Positions 8,337-17,783 of a stretch of DNA of 64,000 nucleotides are shown here, one piece after another (the first letter of the stretch is position 1; every line of letters begins with the position of its first letter). Source of the stretch: Psychrobacter sp. M13 (GTDB taxonomy: Bacteria > Pseudomonadota > Gammaproteobacteria > Pseudomonadales > Moraxellaceae). The notes under the pieces were generated by a model. The model was not told where the DNA came from. It saw nothing but the letters and a program-made list of their open reading frames with translations, and ran no database searches. Location: the NCBI RefSeq assembly GCF_030718935.1, contig NZ_CP132194.1, positions 1,488,001-1,552,000 of the forward strand, written 5' to 3'. The position numbers and the translations under genes are program-made.

Positions 8337-8761
8337 TATAATCCTAATCGCGAACTAATTTCACGTTCAACCTTTTGCAACGCTACTGATATCTGATCGA
8401 TAAGAGCGGTCTGATCCGCAATATTATGATCACGACAAGCGTCTTGCAGTCTACCAGAGAGTATCTCTAACTGCTTAGCACCTAGGGTAGCACTAGCACC
8501 TTTTAGCGCATGAGCTGCTTCATAGCCCTCAGTATTGTTATTACTAGCTTGTGCTTCGCGCATAAGCTTAATACGCTCAAAACTATCTACAAAAAAACTT
8601 TGTACCAAACCTGCAAAGTCATCTTCGAGCAATGTGCACATATCTTCAAACTGCTCTTCGTCAATAACTATCTGATCAGGCGCAGGCTTGTGCGTGACCT
8701 TGATTTTATAGTTATTTTTTTGCATATAATTTGGGTTGCGATTTACTTTGAATTCAATCAT
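8336..8761 (-). CDS. Histidine phosphotransfer (HPt) domain protein
   Basis: The 141-residue protein is a single HPt domain, a helical bundle that carries a phosphoryl group between hybrid kinases and response regulators. The phosphorylated histidine is H84 in AHALKGASATLGA, a classical HPt signature. The ATG at 8761 is preferred over an upstream TTG because GAGGA lies just before it. Residues 1-30 are basic and variable. No kinase or receiver gene is nearby; the partner is likely encoded elsewhere, as for orphan HPt proteins acting with a hybrid kinase. The gene overlaps trmJ by one base. Confidence 0.85.
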   Translation of the reverse strand: MIEFKVNRNPNYMQKNNYKIKVTHKPAPDQIVIDEEQFEDMCTLLEDDFAGLVQSFFVDSFERIKLMREAQASNNNTEGYEAAHALKGASATLGAKQLEILSGRLQDACRDHNIADQTALIDQISVALQKVEREISSRLGL

Positions 8762-8881
8762 TGTCCTCAATCCTAAGGTATAACATTAAAACTAAGTATT
8801 ACTAAAGACCTAAACATTACTAAAGGCTAAGTGCTTATATATTTAATTTTAACTTTGTTCTCAATATTATACCTTATAAAG

Positions 8882-11800
8882 TCAGCTATAGTGAAAGTGC
8901 AAATTATCGTCGCTGATCATGCTCTTAAGCGCTTGCAAATTATCATCGTTGGGATAAACCCGCCAGTGCTCAGATAGGGCTACATTGGCGATACCGTAGT
9001 CGGCATAAATACTTAAGCCAAGCGCCGTACAATTATCATTAATATCATCATTACCAAAAGCGGAATCTGCATCGTTCTGTGCAGTATGCTGCGGCTGTGC
9101 CATTAAATCATTGCCTGCCTCATCATATACTTGAGCTTCCATGCCAGCGTTATAAGCACTGCCATCATCATCTTGTTCATAGTTATGAGATAGGCGCGGC
9201 GCTGGAATAATACTCGCTTGAGCTGACTTTAATAGAGGTTGCAAGCGCATTAATAATTTAGTGTCCTCGCCATGTACTTTTATACTGATTTTTTTAAGCC
9301 AGCGCAGACGTGCATCAATCATGGTCATAGCATTATCAAGACGGGCAAACAGACGACCGTCACGCTCACGGATACTGCCCTTGATAATGACTACCTCATC
9401 GACTTTTAACTGCTCTTTTACGCGGTTAAAGCGCTCAGCATAACAGCTAACCTCCAACCTTGAGGTGCCATCATCTAGTATAATAACATTTCGATTACCG
9501 AAGTTTGCCATGTCGATGATCAGCCCTGCAAAATAACAGCTGCCATTATATCCTGTATCTGTGAGTTTATTTAAGCGAATCCCTGAGGTATAGCGTTTTA
9601 GCTCTTCTAAATACTCATTGATAGGATGTCCTGTCAGATACAAGCCTAGAGTATTCTTCTCAGCCTTTAACCGGTGCTTATCACCCCAGATCAGGTCGCT
9701 GGTCATGACCAATGGCGGTGCTGCAACCACGCCATCCATCTCACCGAACAAGTCCATCATACCGAGCTCTTTGTTTTGTCGATCTTGCTCAGCGGCTTGC
9801 ACGGCGCTGGGCAGCTGACTCATCAGCGCACCGCGAATCTCGTAAGCGGCGTCCGCTGGTAGATCCGGTCGCAGGGTCGCGGCAAAATCATCAAAACAAC
9901 CCGCGCTAACCAAAGCCTCAAGGGTGCGCTTATTGACCCTTTTGATATCGACACGGCGACAGAAATCATATAGATCTTTAAATAAGCCATCTGTGCGACG
10001 CGCCTCAACGATAGATTCAACCGCGCCTTCACCCACACCTTTGATGGCACCTAAGCCATAAATAATATTAGTCGGCGTATCAGCGACAAAATGCCATTCA
10101 CTGCGATTGACCGAAGGATTGACCACCGTCAAGTCAAAGTTTTCACGGCAATCATTAATAAAGAACACTACGTTATCAGTATTGTTCATATCAGATGTGA
10201 GTACTGCTGCCATAAACTCCGCAGGGTAGTATTGCTTTAGATAAGCCGTTTGATAAGCCAATACGCCATAAGCGGCAGAATGCGAGCGGTTAAAACCGTA
10301 ACCGGCGAACTTCTCCATCAAGTCAAACACCCCACCTGAGGTGACCTCATCAATACCTTGGGCAGTTGCCCCTGTGATGAAGATATCACGCTGTTTTGCC
10401 ATCTCCTCAGGCTTTTTCTTACCCATTGCTCGCCTGAGCATATCAGCGCCACCTAGACTATAACCTGCCATGACTTGCGATATCTGCATGACTTGCTCTT
10501 GATAGACAATAACGCCGTTGGTATTCTCTAAAATAGGCTCAAGGTTTGGGTGATCGTAGATGACCTCCTCACGCCCATGCTTACGGTCAATATACATCTC
10601 AACCATACCCGCATCTAAGGGGCCGGGACGATAGAGCGCGCACATAGCGATAACGTCTTCAATGTTAGTCGGCTGCAATTTGGCAAGGTACTTTTTCATA
10701 CCCATGCTCTCTAACTGAAAAACAGCCGTGGTCTTAGCATCTTGCAGTAGCTTATAAGCCTTTTTGTCATCTAATGGCAAATCTTCTAACACCAGCTCCT
10801 CTACACCCTCGATAGCTCGGCGCTTATTGATATTTTTAACGGCGGCATCAATGACTGTCAAGTTACGTAAGCCTAAAAAGTCAAACTTGACAAGACCTAC
10901 GGCCTCGACATCGTCTTTGTCAAACTGACTCACCCGTGAACCATCATCGTCACAGTATATCGCGCTAAAGTCAGTAATTCGATTTGGTGCAATCAATACA
11001 CCACCTGCGTGTTTACCCACGTTACGACACACGCCCTCAAGCTTGATTGCCATCTCCCAAATCTCAATAGCATCTTCGTAATCCATATTGTCAGGATTGG
11101 AGATGAGATCTTTGAGCTGTGGCTCTTGCTCTAGGGCTTGGCTTAAAGTGATACCTGGGGTCTTAGGTATGAGCTTAGACATTTTGCTGGCGAGAAAGTA
11201 AGATTTACTTTGCGCGCGCGCCACATCTCGTACCACAGCTTTAGCCGCCATAGTACCAAAAGTGATAATCTGCGAGACTGCTTCACGGCCATAAGTTTGT
11301 GCGACATAATCAATGACTCGATCACGACCTTCGATACAGAAGTCAATATCGAAATCGGGCATGGATACCCGCTCAGGGTTTAAGAAGCGCTCAAAAAGTA
11401 AGTCGTAATGAATAGGGTCAAGGTCGGTAATGTTCAGTGCATATGCCACTAAAGAGCCTGCACCTGAACCGCGTCCAGGACCGACAGGTACGCCATTGGC
11501 TTTTGCCCAGCGGATAAAGTCCATAACGATTAAGAAGTAACCTGGAAACCCCATTGATAGGATGATTTCAAGCTCATACTCTAGGCGTTCGTCATACTTC
11601 TGGCGAAAATCATTCCAATGTTCACTACGTTCTTCAACAGGAAAGAGCCTATCCAAGCGATTATTTAGACCACGTATAGACTCTGCGCGAAAGAAAGATT
11701 CAATGGTCTCACCCTCGGGTACAGGAAAATCAGGCAGTACATTAATGCCAAGTATCAAAGTCACATTACAACGAGTCGCTAAGGCTAGAGTATTATTGAT

Positions 11801-12553
11801 AACCTGCGGAATATCAGCAAATAACTGCTCCATCTGCTCCTGCGTCTTTAGGTACTGCTGATCGGAATAGTTTTGCGGACGATTGGCATCAGCGAGTACA
11901 TACGAGCCTGCAATACAGACGCGTGCTTCATGCGCATCAAAGTCATCTTGCTGCAAAAATCGCACATCATTATGGGCAATAATTGGAATATTATGTTTTG
12001 CGCCTGCATGAATAGCTGCCTGTATAAAAGCGTCTTCGCCAGTGCGATTGGTACGCTTTATAGCAAAGTATAAGCGATCAGCAAACGCCGCTTGCCATTC
12101 TAATAACAGCTCATCAGCGCGCTCTGGCATTGAGCCGACTAACGCTTGTCCGACATCTGACTTTTCAGTAAACAGTACGATCACGCCTGCGGCATGCTCA
12201 AGAATATGGCTGCGCTTGATAACAGGCACGCCATGATTGGCATCGTCAGCACGCCCTTCGGTAAAGCCAAGCGAGACAATACGAGTGATATTTTGATAAC
12301 CCTCATTATCCATCGCTAATAATACAAGGCGCGAGTCTTCATTTTCCATGATGACTTCGCTACCGATGATCGGCTTAATGCCAGCACCTAGACAGGCACG
12401 ATAGAACTTCACCGTAGCATAAAGATTTGAGAGGTCAGTCAACGCTAAGGCCCGCTGATTGTCCGCCGCTGCCGCTTTTATTAGTGGCTTGATACGTACA
12501 ATTGAGTCAGTGATTGAATACTCACTGTGAATGCCAAGGTGTACAAATGCCAT
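8882..12553 (-). CDS. dnaE: DNA polymerase III alpha subunit
   Basis: The 1223-residue protein is the replicative polymerase of the family C, DnaE1 type. It opens with the PHP domain (FVHLGIHSEYS at residues 3-13). The polymerase active site includes GPGRGSGAGSLVAYAL (around 355) and PDFDIDFC (around 398), whose aspartates bind the metal ions. Further conserved blocks are GVCRNVGKHAGGV and FNRSHSAAYGVLAYQTAY. The C-terminal third has the helix-hairpin-helix and an OB fold (NRNVIILDDGTSRLEV), then a variable acidic stretch around 1130-1160 and a final short domain. It synthesises both strands at the fork together with epsilon, theta and the tau complex (dnaX is at 42059). Confidence 0.97.
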   Translation of the reverse strand: MAFVHLGIHSEYSITDSIVRIKPLIKAAAADNQRALALTDLSNLYATVKFYRACLGAGIKPIIGSEVIMENEDSRLVLLAMDNEGYQNITRIVSLGFTEGRADDANHGVPVIKRSHILEHAAGVIVLFTEKSDVGQALVGSMPERADELLLEWQAAFADRLYFAIKRTNRTGEDAFIQAAIHAGAKHNIPIIAHNDVRFLQQDDFDAHEARVCIAGSYVLADANRPQNYSDQQYLKTQEQMEQLFADIPQVINNTLALATRCNVTLILGINVLPDFPVPEGETIESFFRAESIRGLNNRLDRLFPVEERSEHWNDFRQKYDERLEYELEIILSMGFPGYFLIVMDFIRWAKANGVPVGPGRGSGAGSLVAYALNITDLDPIHYDLLFERFLNPERVSMPDFDIDFCIEGRDRVIDYVAQTYGREAVSQIITFGTMAAKAVVRDVARAQSKSYFLASKMSKLIPKTPGITLSQALEQEPQLKDLISNPDNMDYEDAIEIWEMAIKLEGVCRNVGKHAGGVLIAPNRITDFSAIYCDDDGSRVSQFDKDDVEAVGLVKFDFLGLRNLTVIDAAVKNINKRRAIEGVEELVLEDLPLDDKKAYKLLQDAKTTAVFQLESMGMKKYLAKLQPTNIEDVIAMCALYRPGPLDAGMVEMYIDRKHGREEVIYDHPNLEPILENTNGVIVYQEQVMQISQVMAGYSLGGADMLRRAMGKKKPEEMAKQRDIFITGATAQGIDEVTSGGVFDLMEKFAGYGFNRSHSAAYGVLAYQTAYLKQYYPAEFMAAVLTSDMNNTDNVVFFINDCRENFDLTVVNPSVNRSEWHFVADTPTNIIYGLGAIKGVGEGAVESIVEARRTDGLFKDLYDFCRRVDIKRVNKRTLEALVSAGCFDDFAATLRPDLPADAAYEIRGALMSQLPSAVQAAEQDRQNKELGMMDLFGEMDGVVAAPPLVMTSDLIWGDKHRLKAEKNTLGLYLTGHPINEYLEELKRYTSGIRLNKLTDTGYNGSCYFAGLIIDMANFGNRNVIILDDGTSRLEVSCYAERFNRVKEQLKVDEVVIIKGSIRERDGRLFARLDNAMTMIDARLRWLKKISIKVHGEDTKLLMRLQPLLKSAQASIIPAPRLSHNYEQDDDGSAYNAGMEAQVYDEAGNDLMAQPQHTAQNDADSAFGNDDINDNCTALGLSIYADYGIANVALSEHWRVYPNDDNLQALKSMISDDNLHFHYS

Positions 12554-13036
12554 AAAGAACTCTTAGTTATAGGTTTAAAAGCTATTTCGAACATAACTGC
12601 AATTAGAGATTTATTCAGGTAAAATAATTATAAATAACAACGTTTTACAGTGATTTTAAAACTAATATTTCTAAAAAAATAGAGATTTAATTTTGTATTT
12701 CTCGATATCAATCTGGCTAACAATAGTAGCATTATTTGACGCGAACAGCTATAAAATCAGCTTCAAAAATAATCATAATGAAGTTTGAGGGATGATTAGC
12801 GGTATTGACAGAATTGTATTCAACTGGCTCTAAACAACAAGCTTGATCTAAACATATTGGAATATGAAAGCAAGTGCTGTCATATTCCAATATTGCTGTT
12901 CAGATAAGTAGGAAAACCTTGCTATAAAGATAGCAGAATATTGAATATTTGAATGAGTGAAAGTGTTTGATATTAGCTTCAAAAACTCTTTAGATCGTAA
13001 CAATAGAAAAGGTTTTTTTAGGAATATTAGTAGACA
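12554..13036. other. AT-rich intergenic region with a long palindrome
   Basis: No credible gene is seen in these 483 bases between the dnaE start and the broken oxidase gene. They must contain the dnaE promoter at the left end on the minus strand. The one clear structure is the palindrome at 12854-12893, listed separately. Confidence 0.6.
12854..12893. repeat. 14-bp perfect inverted repeat (hairpin)
   Basis: ATATTGGAATATGA (12854-12867) is exactly repeated in reverse complement at 12880-12893. Inside the 12-base loop AGCA and TGCT can pair as well, giving nearly 18 bp of stem with one mismatch. Neither strand has a T tract after it, so it is not a standard terminator. A protein-binding operator or a remnant of a mobile element is possible. 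Confidence 0.6.
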
Positions 13037-14294
13037 TCATTGACGAGCTTTACCGAAGCGGCTCAGTTTATAAGCTGTTGGATCAATAGTATCCGGCTCA
13101 TTAAAATAATATTCGGTAATTATACGCGCACTCACGACTGATTGCGTTAAGCCTAAATGATGATGACCAAAGTTTAAAAATACTCGTCCGATATTATCAA
13201 TGACGGGTAAAAAGTCTACAGTCGTTGGTCGAAAGCCCATCCATGGCACGCTATCATCGGTATTTAACAGCTCTTTTAGCATAGGATTGGCATGCTGCAA
13301 TAGCTTGTGCGCTCGCTGCATATTGGGAGGCGCGTCAAGTCCTGCATATTCTACTGTACCCGCTAAGCGTAAACCGCCTTCCATCGGCGTCATAATAAAA
13401 TGTCGATCCAAGCTTGATACTGATGTATTTAAGCGCTTACTTTCATGCGGGAGCATCAAGTGATAGCCGCGTTCGGTATCTAAAGGTACTTTTACCCCTG
13501 TCAGCTGCTTAGCTAGCGACTTTGAGTATGCTCCTGCCGACAGTACTACTTTATTAGCTATCATATCGCCTTGGTTCGTTTTTAAGTGAATGCTGTCTTC
13601 ACCTAAAATAGCTTCGAGAACTTTGCACTGCTCAATTATATGACCGCCAAGCTGCCGAAAAGTGGCGGCAAGGCTATCATGAATAGCTTGCAGGTTAGTA
13701 AAATGCCCCGTTTTTGAGAAATATAGCGCATCAAGATTATCATTCTTTAAAGCGGGTTCATGCTCAGCGATCTCATCTTTGGTTAGCAGATGATTGGTCA
13801 CGCCAACATCGTTAAGGCGTTTGCCATAATCGGTTAAAGTCGCGAGTTTTGTAGGATGTTCGATCGTCAATAATGAGCCGCTGGTATGCACCCATTGACT
13901 CAGCTCAAACTGAGTAGCGAAGTTTTGCCATGCCGCCAAGCTATTTTGGTTAAGGTTCAATGTTGATTTATGAATACGCTCAAACGGTTCAGAACGCATA
14001 TTTAACAAAAGCTGCACCGCCCATGGCATAAGCCGTGGAAGATAGCGCCAGTCCACCGTAGCGGTCCAGTAGGATTGAGCAGCATCGCTGGATATGGCGG
14101 AGCATACTGGCATCAGCCACAGGAAACACTTGCTCAGTAGCCAAGTGCCCTGCGTTACCTGATGAGGTGCCCTTACATATCTCATCAGCTTCGAGCAAAG
14201 CTACTTTTACTCCGCGGGCCTGTAGCGTCACCGCCGTCGTTAGACCAATAATGCCGCCACCAATAATATGTATGTCAAAGTCTTGAGTATTCAT
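13037..14294 (-). pseudogene. Broken DadA-like FAD amino acid oxidase (paralogue of 18758-20005)
   Basis: The sequence encodes a second copy of the FAD-dependent D-amino acid or D-hydroxyproline dehydrogenase found at 18758-20005, but it is frame-disrupted. The first part (from ATG 14294) reads IHIIGGGIIGL, the FAD-binding motif, through ADASMLRHI. The intact paralogue then has ATT CCA where this copy has lost one T (near 14091-14093). About 37 bases later a second base is missing before GAC TGG CGC (near 14054). The rest, from DWRYLPRLMPWA to the C-terminus, is open for nearly 340 codons and aligns closely with the paralogue. The two losses leave no full-length product. It lies beyond the terminator that closes the hydroxyproline operon. 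Sequencing error is an alternative, but two nearby deletions make it less likely. Confidence 0.85.
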
Positions 14295-14462
14295 AAGCGC
14301 TCTCAATGGGCTAGTAGGAATGACGGTAGTAAGTTTCGTTAGTATGTTCCAATAGACCTTAAAAGCTAACGTATCGTTTGTTACTTGCTATAAAGATATC
14401 GATAGTGTTTTTTAACAAAAGTAGCAGTATGTTATACAGAAATCCTAAAATAGTAACCATGC

Positions 14463-14498
14463 TAGCTTTCTGATTCAAAAGCTTGAGTCAGAAAGCTA
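14463..14498. repeat. 11-bp perfect inverted repeat
   Basis: TAGCTTTCTGA (14463-14473) and TCAGAAAGCTA (14488-14498) are perfect reverse complements with a 14-base spacer. It lies upstream of the broken oxidase gene in the 335-base gap before the transporter gene and may be an old regulatory site or a remnant terminator. Confidence 0.5.
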
Positions 14499-14554
14499 AT
14501 ATCTTAGCTCACATAAAACATATACGAATCTGCAGCTCAATGATGTGTTTTAAA

Positions 14555-14593
14555 ATTAAAAAACTCTCGCTGTTACTGTAACATCGAGAGTTT
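14555..14593 (-). terminator. Terminator of the hydroxyproline operon
   Basis: AAACTCTCG (14561-14569) pairs with CGAGAGTTT (14585-14593). Read on the minus strand the stem is followed by a run of six T residues. It lies 36 bases beyond the stop of the AGCS transporter gene and separates the operon from the broken oxidase copy. Confidence 0.85.
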
Positions 14594-14629
14594 ACATTCA
14601 TAAGGTATTAGCAGTAATGTCATTAATGT

Positions 14630-16078
14630 TTAGCGTTTATCATGTTTATCGCTATATGCTATCCAGAAGTCTGCATTTTCAACACCCGCTTTTCTAGGGT
14701 CAAAGACAGGGTTGAGTCCCAGCTTCATTTGCTCGTCGTAGTCTTTTAATACTTTAAGAGCTGTTTTACTCAATAAAACGATAGCAATAAAGTTAAGGTA
14801 ACACATACTGCCGAAGCCGATATCGCCTAGCGCCCACATCATACCTACTGACTGTATACTACCGCTAAAGCAAACGATTAGAAATACAATTTTTAGTAAT
14901 GGTTTTAAAATAGGATAGCGCATCTTGCTGTCTAGATATACCATCGTTGTTTCAGCAATATAGTAATAAGCAATCAAGCAGGTAAAGGCAAATAAGAAGA
15001 TGGCAATAGCCACGAAGCCACTACCATATTGGCTAAATACGGTTGAGACTGCGGCTTGAGTAAATGCGGTTCCAGCTGCGACACCTGGCATATTCTCGAC
15101 CAGTACCAAGCCTTCTGCGGGAATGACATTGTACATGCCTGTCGATAAAATCATCAATGCGGTAGCAGTACAAACGAGTACGGTATCAATATAGATAGAG
15201 AAACTTTGCACTAAACCTTGCTTGGCGGGGTGTGAGACTTCTGCTGCTGCTGAACTGAAAGTTGCTTCGCCTGCGCCTGCAACGTTTGAGAATACGGCAC
15301 GGCGTACGCCCCAAGAGATTGCTAGACCAACAATACCACCGAAGACAGCATCCATGCCAAACGCACTTTTAAAAATAAGAGCGAACATAGCTGGTATATT
15401 GGATGCATTAAATAATAATACGATGACCATCATCAATACGTAGCCGACCGCCATAATAGGCACGACTTTGCCAGCGAAGTTTGCAATACGTTTTATGCCA
15501 CCGAATATGATAAATGCTAACAACGCAACGATAATGAAACCAGTTGCAACAGGTGGGATATTAAAAGCGGTATTAAAAGAATCAGCAATGGTATTGGCCT
15601 GTACGCCTGGTACCAAAACACCATATGATAGGCAGGTAACAGCCGCAACGACAATGGCAAAAGGCTTCATTTTAAGCCCCCGCTCAATATAAAAAGGTGT
15701 ACCGCCACGATATTGATCATCAACGGTATGCTTATATACCTGTGCAAGTGTTGACTCGATAAAGGCGCTGGCACCACCAAGCAGACCCATAACGATCATC
15801 CAAAATACTGCACCAGGTCCACCAGCTGCGATTGCAGTGGCAACCCCGGCAATGTTACCGACACCGATTCGGCCTGATAAGGCCATACTAAAGGCTTGAA
15901 AGGAGCTAATACCTTGGGTTGAGGTTTGTTTGTCAAATAATAGTTTAACCATCTCTTTGAGATAGCGGAACTGTACACCGCGAGTCATCACGGTAAAATA
16001 AATACCGACACCGAGTGCCAAATAAACTAATGCGTCGCTCCATATATAACCGACGATAGTATTAATAATCGCTTCCAT
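14630..16078 (-). CDS. Sodium:amino acid (alanine/glycine) symporter, AGCS family
   Basis: The 482-residue membrane protein has about eleven helices and the AGCS signature SMALSGRIGVGNIAGVATAI, followed by AAGGPGAVFW. These belong to sodium-coupled alanine or glycine symporters. As the last gene before the operon terminator it probably imports a substrate of the neighbouring enzymes; hydroxyproline or a related imino/amino acid is the natural guess from context, but family members normally carry alanine, glycine or serine. A good ribosome-binding site (AAGGAAG) lies upstream. It follows the aldehyde dehydrogenase gene after 106 bases on the same strand. Confidence 0.85.
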   Translation of the reverse strand: MEAIINTIVGYIWSDALVYLALGVGIYFTVMTRGVQFRYLKEMVKLLFDKQTSTQGISSFQAFSMALSGRIGVGNIAGVATAIAAGGPGAVFWMIVMGLLGGASAFIESTLAQVYKHTVDDQYRGGTPFYIERGLKMKPFAIVVAAVTCLSYGVLVPGVQANTIADSFNTAFNIPPVATGFIIVALLAFIIFGGIKRIANFAGKVVPIMAVGYVLMMVIVLLFNASNIPAMFALIFKSAFGMDAVFGGIVGLAISWGVRRAVFSNVAGAGEATFSSAAAEVSHPAKQGLVQSFSIYIDTVLVCTATALMILSTGMYNVIPAEGLVLVENMPGVAAGTAFTQAAVSTVFSQYGSGFVAIAIFLFAFTCLIAYYYIAETTMVYLDSKMRYPILKPLLKIVFLIVCFSGSIQSVGMMWALGDIGFGSMCYLNFIAIVLLSKTALKVLKDYDEQMKLGLNPVFDPRKAGVENADFWIAYSDKHDKR

Positions 16079-16184
16079 GGCCCTACTTCCTTGTAAGTGT
16101 TTGACTAAAGTTTTAGATTATTTTAATAATACGAAATGCTGTCATATCACTACATCAGGTGACATGACAGGCAAGCTATATTGA

Positions 16185-17684
16185 CTAGTTGACCAACCAA
16201 ACGGTTTTGGTTTGTGTATATTGTGATAAGGCTTCTAGCCCATTATCACGACCGCCAAATCCAGATTGCTTGTAGCCACCGAACGGGGTGGTGATATCAC
16301 CCTCTGAAAAACCATTGATCGAAACGGTTCCAGCTTTAATGGCTGAAGCAACTCGGTAAGCACGCTTAATGTTTTGAGTATAAAAAGATGCCGCTAGACC
16401 AAAATTGGTTTCGTTCGCTAATTTTACGGCTTCATCTTCGGACTCAAAGCTAGTAACGGCTAATAATGGGCCAAAGACTTCTTCTTTAAATAAGGTCATG
16501 TCAGCGCTGACGTTATCAAAAATAGTAGGCTCAACATACCAGCCACTGCCTAAATCTTCGCGAATAGAGCCGCCTGCAACAAGGGTTGCACCTTCGTCTT
16601 TAGCCGTCTGTAAGTAATGGCAAACTTTATCGAAATGAGCCTTTTCAATCATCGGGCCAATCGCAGTATCGACATCATAAGGTGAGCCGACTTTCCATTC
16701 TTTTAGACCATCTTTTAATTTATCAAGAAGGCTTTCTTTTTGGCTGCTGTGGACTAATAAACGTGAACCACAGCTACAGTTCTCGCTCATGTTCCAAAAG
16801 GCGGCCGATAAGATATCGTTAATAGCGGCATCATCAAGTACAGCATCATCAAAGACGATTTGCGGACTTTTGCCACCGCACTCTAAGACAATCTCTTTTA
16901 AGTTGCTTTGTGCAGAATATTGTAGGAATAGACGTCCGACCTCTGTTGAGCCAGTGAATGACACCATATCAACATCCCTATGTTGACCGAGCGCTGCACC
17001 GACATTTTCACCAAGACCACAAACCATCTGCAAGGCAGATTTTGGCACACCTGCTTCATAGGCAAGTTCCGTTAAACGGTAGGCAGATAAAGAGGTCAGT
17101 TCAGCGGGTTTGACGATGACCGAGTTACCCATGATGAGAGCAGGAGCGACCTTCCATGCATACATTTGTGCTGGGAAGTTCCAAGGCAATACTGCACCAA
17201 CGACACCGATTGGCTCTTGGACGATGAGCCCTAAAGCTGCGCTACCTGTCGGAGCGACTTTGCCAAATACTTTGTCAGCCGCTTCGGCATACCACTCAAA
17301 AGTCTCGATAGTCGCTGGCATGTCAGTGTTTAAGCATTCAGTAATCGGTTTGCCCGCATCAACGCAATCTAATGCTGCTAGCTCTTCAAAGTGTTCATGC
17401 ATGAGTGCACACCAGCGCTGCATAATAGCCTTACGTTCAGCAGGGGCTAGACGACGCCATTCACCATTCTCAAAACTATCGCGTGCGATTTGTACGGCAA
17501 TATCGACATCATCGCTAGTACCAGAGGCAATTTGACCGATGATGCTATTATCAATTGGGGTAATATTGTCTAAGGTGGCAGTTGATAAATTCTTATGATC
17601 AATCAGATGGCCTGCCCATAGCTTTTGCTGTTTGGCTTGTTCGAACACTTGCTCTTTAGAGATTTGTTTTTTTGAGAACGTCAT
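16185..17684 (-). CDS. Aldehyde dehydrogenase, probable 2-oxoglutarate semialdehyde dehydrogenase
   Basis: The 499-residue NAD(P)-dependent enzyme has all catalytic residues of the ALDH superfamily: Asn169 in LPWNFP, Glu268 in VLECGGKSP and the nucleophile Cys303 in the segment NMSENCSCGSR. The coenzyme loop SFTGSTEVG is at 242-250. Overall it looks closest to the PuuC branch (gamma-glutamylaminobutyraldehyde-type) rather than to classical KGSADH enzymes. Its place in a hydroxyproline cluster, directly after the DapA-type deaminase gene that would make 2-oxoglutarate semialdehyde, argues that it oxidises that semialdehyde to 2-oxoglutarate. A strong ribosome-binding site (AAGGAGTG) precedes the ATG. 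Confidence 0.85.
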   Translation of the reverse strand: MTFSKKQISKEQVFEQAKQQKLWAGHLIDHKNLSTATLDNITPIDNSIIGQIASGTSDDVDIAVQIARDSFENGEWRRLAPAERKAIMQRWCALMHEHFEELAALDCVDAGKPITECLNTDMPATIETFEWYAEAADKVFGKVAPTGSAALGLIVQEPIGVVGAVLPWNFPAQMYAWKVAPALIMGNSVIVKPAELTSLSAYRLTELAYEAGVPKSALQMVCGLGENVGAALGQHRDVDMVSFTGSTEVGRLFLQYSAQSNLKEIVLECGGKSPQIVFDDAVLDDAAINDILSAAFWNMSENCSCGSRLLVHSSQKESLLDKLKDGLKEWKVGSPYDVDTAIGPMIEKAHFDKVCHYLQTAKDEGATLVAGGSIREDLGSGWYVEPTIFDNVSADMTLFKEEVFGPLLAVTSFESEDEAVKLANETNFGLAASFYTQNIKRAYRVASAIKAGTVSINGFSEGDITTPFGGYKQSGFGGRDNGLEALSQYTQTKTVWLVN

Positions 17685-17783
17685 TTTTACACTCCTTGTT
17701 GACTACATTTGATACCGTAGATCGCAATACGGCATCAAATGTAGCGTTAGCTATTCTTGATATTGTTTTTATGAAGCTGAGGA

